Source: Paludibacter sp.
GTDB taxonomy: Bacteria; Bacteroidota; Bacteroidia; Bacteroidales; Paludibacteraceae
NCBI GenBank assembly: GCA_024709185.1
Contig: JANJXE010000268.1
Coordinates: 1-7,694, forward strand
DNA: 7,694 nucleotides
Direction: 5' to 3'
Part shown: one piece after another, positions 7,193 through 7,694 of the stretch
How the letters are laid out: each line of letters opens with the position of its first letter
How positions within the stretch are numbered: the first letter of the stretch is position 1
Notes under the pieces: generated by a model
Told to the model about the DNA's origin: nothing
Databases searched by the model: none
Seen by the model: only the letters and a program-made list of their open reading frames with translations
Translations under genes and position numbers: made by a program

Positions 7193-7282
7193 TTTGGTAT
7201 CTAAAAGTTCGGTATGAGGTAAAAAGCACTAAATATTTACCAAACTTTAGACTTTTTGTGGCAATATTAAAAAAAATTTGGT
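7193..7282. repeat. Scattered TTTGGT half-sites in the divergent spacer
   Basis: The hexamer found in the palindrome at 7305-7318 recurs singly as TTTGGT at 7193-7198 (in the chrA leader), as its complement ACCAAA at 7239-7244, and as TTTGGT at 7277-7282 (overlapping the -33 box of the GntR promoter). On the minus strand, AAAGTTTG (7248-7241), a 5 of 6 match to the -7 box, could serve chrA and overlaps the second half-site. The hexamer is A/T-rich, so some copies may be chance. Confidence 0.3.
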
Positions 7283-7308
7283 GATTTAAAAAATTCATAG
7301 TAATTTTG
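7277..7308 (+). promoter_or_regulatory. Promoter of the GntR-family regulator gene
   Basis: TTTG (7277-7280), a 20-nt spacer and TAATTTTG (7301-7308) match both boxes of the Bacteroidota vegetative promoter (TTTG and TAnnTTTG). The start codon at 7353 leaves a leader of roughly 35-40 nt. The -7 box overlaps the left arm of the palindrome at 7302-7321, so a protein bound there would block transcription. Confidence 0.6.
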
Positions 7309-7321
7309 GTCAACCAAATTT
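7302..7321. promoter_or_regulatory. Palindromic operator candidate, probably for the GntR regulator itself
   Basis: AATTTTGGT (7302-7310) and ACCAAATTT (7313-7321) form arms complementary at 8 of 9 positions around a CA centre; the core TTTGGT-CA-ACCAAA is perfect. GGT-N2-ACC palindromes are typical of UxuR/ExuR-like members of the GntR FCD group, while FadR and PdhR sites have a 3-nt centre. The position across the -7 box, 31 bp before the regulator's start codon, suggests negative autoregulation. Confidence 0.55.
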
Positions 7322-7352
7322 GAATACGAACAATTTATTACAATTCAGGAGT

Positions 7353-7694
7353 ATGGTAGATGTGTTGAGCGGCATTAAACAAAATTCTCAGACCAAGCCT
7401 GAGGATATGGTCATAGCCAAAATTAAGGAACTGATTAAAACGGGAATTTTAAAGCCGGGCGATCGCCTTCCGGCCGAACGTAAACTGGCTCTTGATTTTG
7501 GTTTTGGCAGAACTCAAATCAGAGAAGCATTACATAAGCTGGAGTTTTATGGTATCATTAAAACACTGCCTCAAAGTGGCTCGGTTATTAATCAGTTGGA
7601 TATTAGTGCGCTGGATGGGTTGATTTCAGATGTTCTGAATTTACAGGGTTATGACTTTTACTCCCTTGTGGAAACACGCATAATGCTGGAGGTG
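7353..7694 (+). CDS. GntR-family transcriptional regulator, FCD (FadR) subfamily, partial at right edge
   Basis: The first 114 codons are present and the frame is open to the window edge. A winged helix-turn-helix covers about residues 15-80: KIKELIKTGILKPGDRLPAE (23-42) with the family's PGDxLPxER signature, recognition helix region GRTQIREALHKLEFYGII (52-69) and wing SGSVIN (75-80). The segment ending YDFYSLVETRIMLEV (100-114) is the usual first helix of the all-alpha FCD effector domain, so FadR/LldR/UxuR type rather than HutC or MocR. FCD regulators commonly sense organic or sugar acids; the ligand here is unknown and the probable target genes lie beyond the window. AGGAG (7347-7351) sits only 1 nt from ATG 7353, too close to act as a normal ribosome site for it; GTG 7362 would be better spaced, but ATG is kept because these bacteria rarely rely on Shine-Dalgarno pairing. 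Confidence 0.9.
   Translation, partial: MVDVLSGIKQNSQTKPEDMVIAKIKELIKTGILKPGDRLPAERKLALDFGFGRTQIREALHKLEFYGIIKTLPQSGSVINQLDISALDGLISDVLNLQGYDFYSLVETRIMLEV

Noticed and set aside
7179..7313. 45-residue N-terminal extension of the ChrA-family protein
   Set aside because: It runs through A/T-rich promoter DNA and the operator palindrome; the family motif begins right after the ATG at 7178.

Overview
The window looks like chromosomal DNA of a Bacteroidota member, probably of the order Bacteroidales. The main evidence is three promoter-like sites that match the Bacteroidota -7 consensus TAnnTTTG, with few Shine-Dalgarno sequences. The gene families and A+T-rich intergenic spacers also fit. I cannot name a genus. 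Everything here is ordinary core or accessory metabolism. I see no mobile element, CRISPR array, tRNA or rRNA, and no clearly new system.

Layout, left to right. (1) 126-1529 (+): a dihydrolipoyl dehydrogenase gene whose reading frame is intact except for an in-frame TGA at 147-149, exactly where a glycine of the FAD-binding GxGxxG motif belongs. (2) 1555-1593: a strong inverted repeat that probably ends transcription from both sides. (3) 3013-1603 (-): a two-gene DNA alkylation repair operon, an AlkD-like glycosylase followed 13 bp later by an O6-alkylguanine methyltransferase with Ada-like sequence. (4) 3119-3484 (+): a small exported protein made of one carboxypeptidase-regulatory-like domain. 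(5) 3557-6016 (+): a KtrB/TrkH potassium-translocating subunit and its KtrA/TrkA RCK gating subunit, 12 bp apart, behind a good promoter. (6) 7178-6054 (-): a two-domain ChrA-family transporter. (7) 7353 to the right edge (+): the first 114 codons of a GntR/FCD-family regulator, divergent from chrA.

The points most worth a second look are the TGA in the dehydrogenase, followed directly by a perfect hairpin, and the spacer between chrA and the GntR gene. In that spacer a near-perfect palindrome (TTTGGT-CA-ACCAAA) lies across the -7 box of the GntR gene's own promoter, which suggests autoregulation. The genes form independent functional modules (redox enzyme, DNA repair, potassium uptake, anion export, regulation) rather than one pathway.
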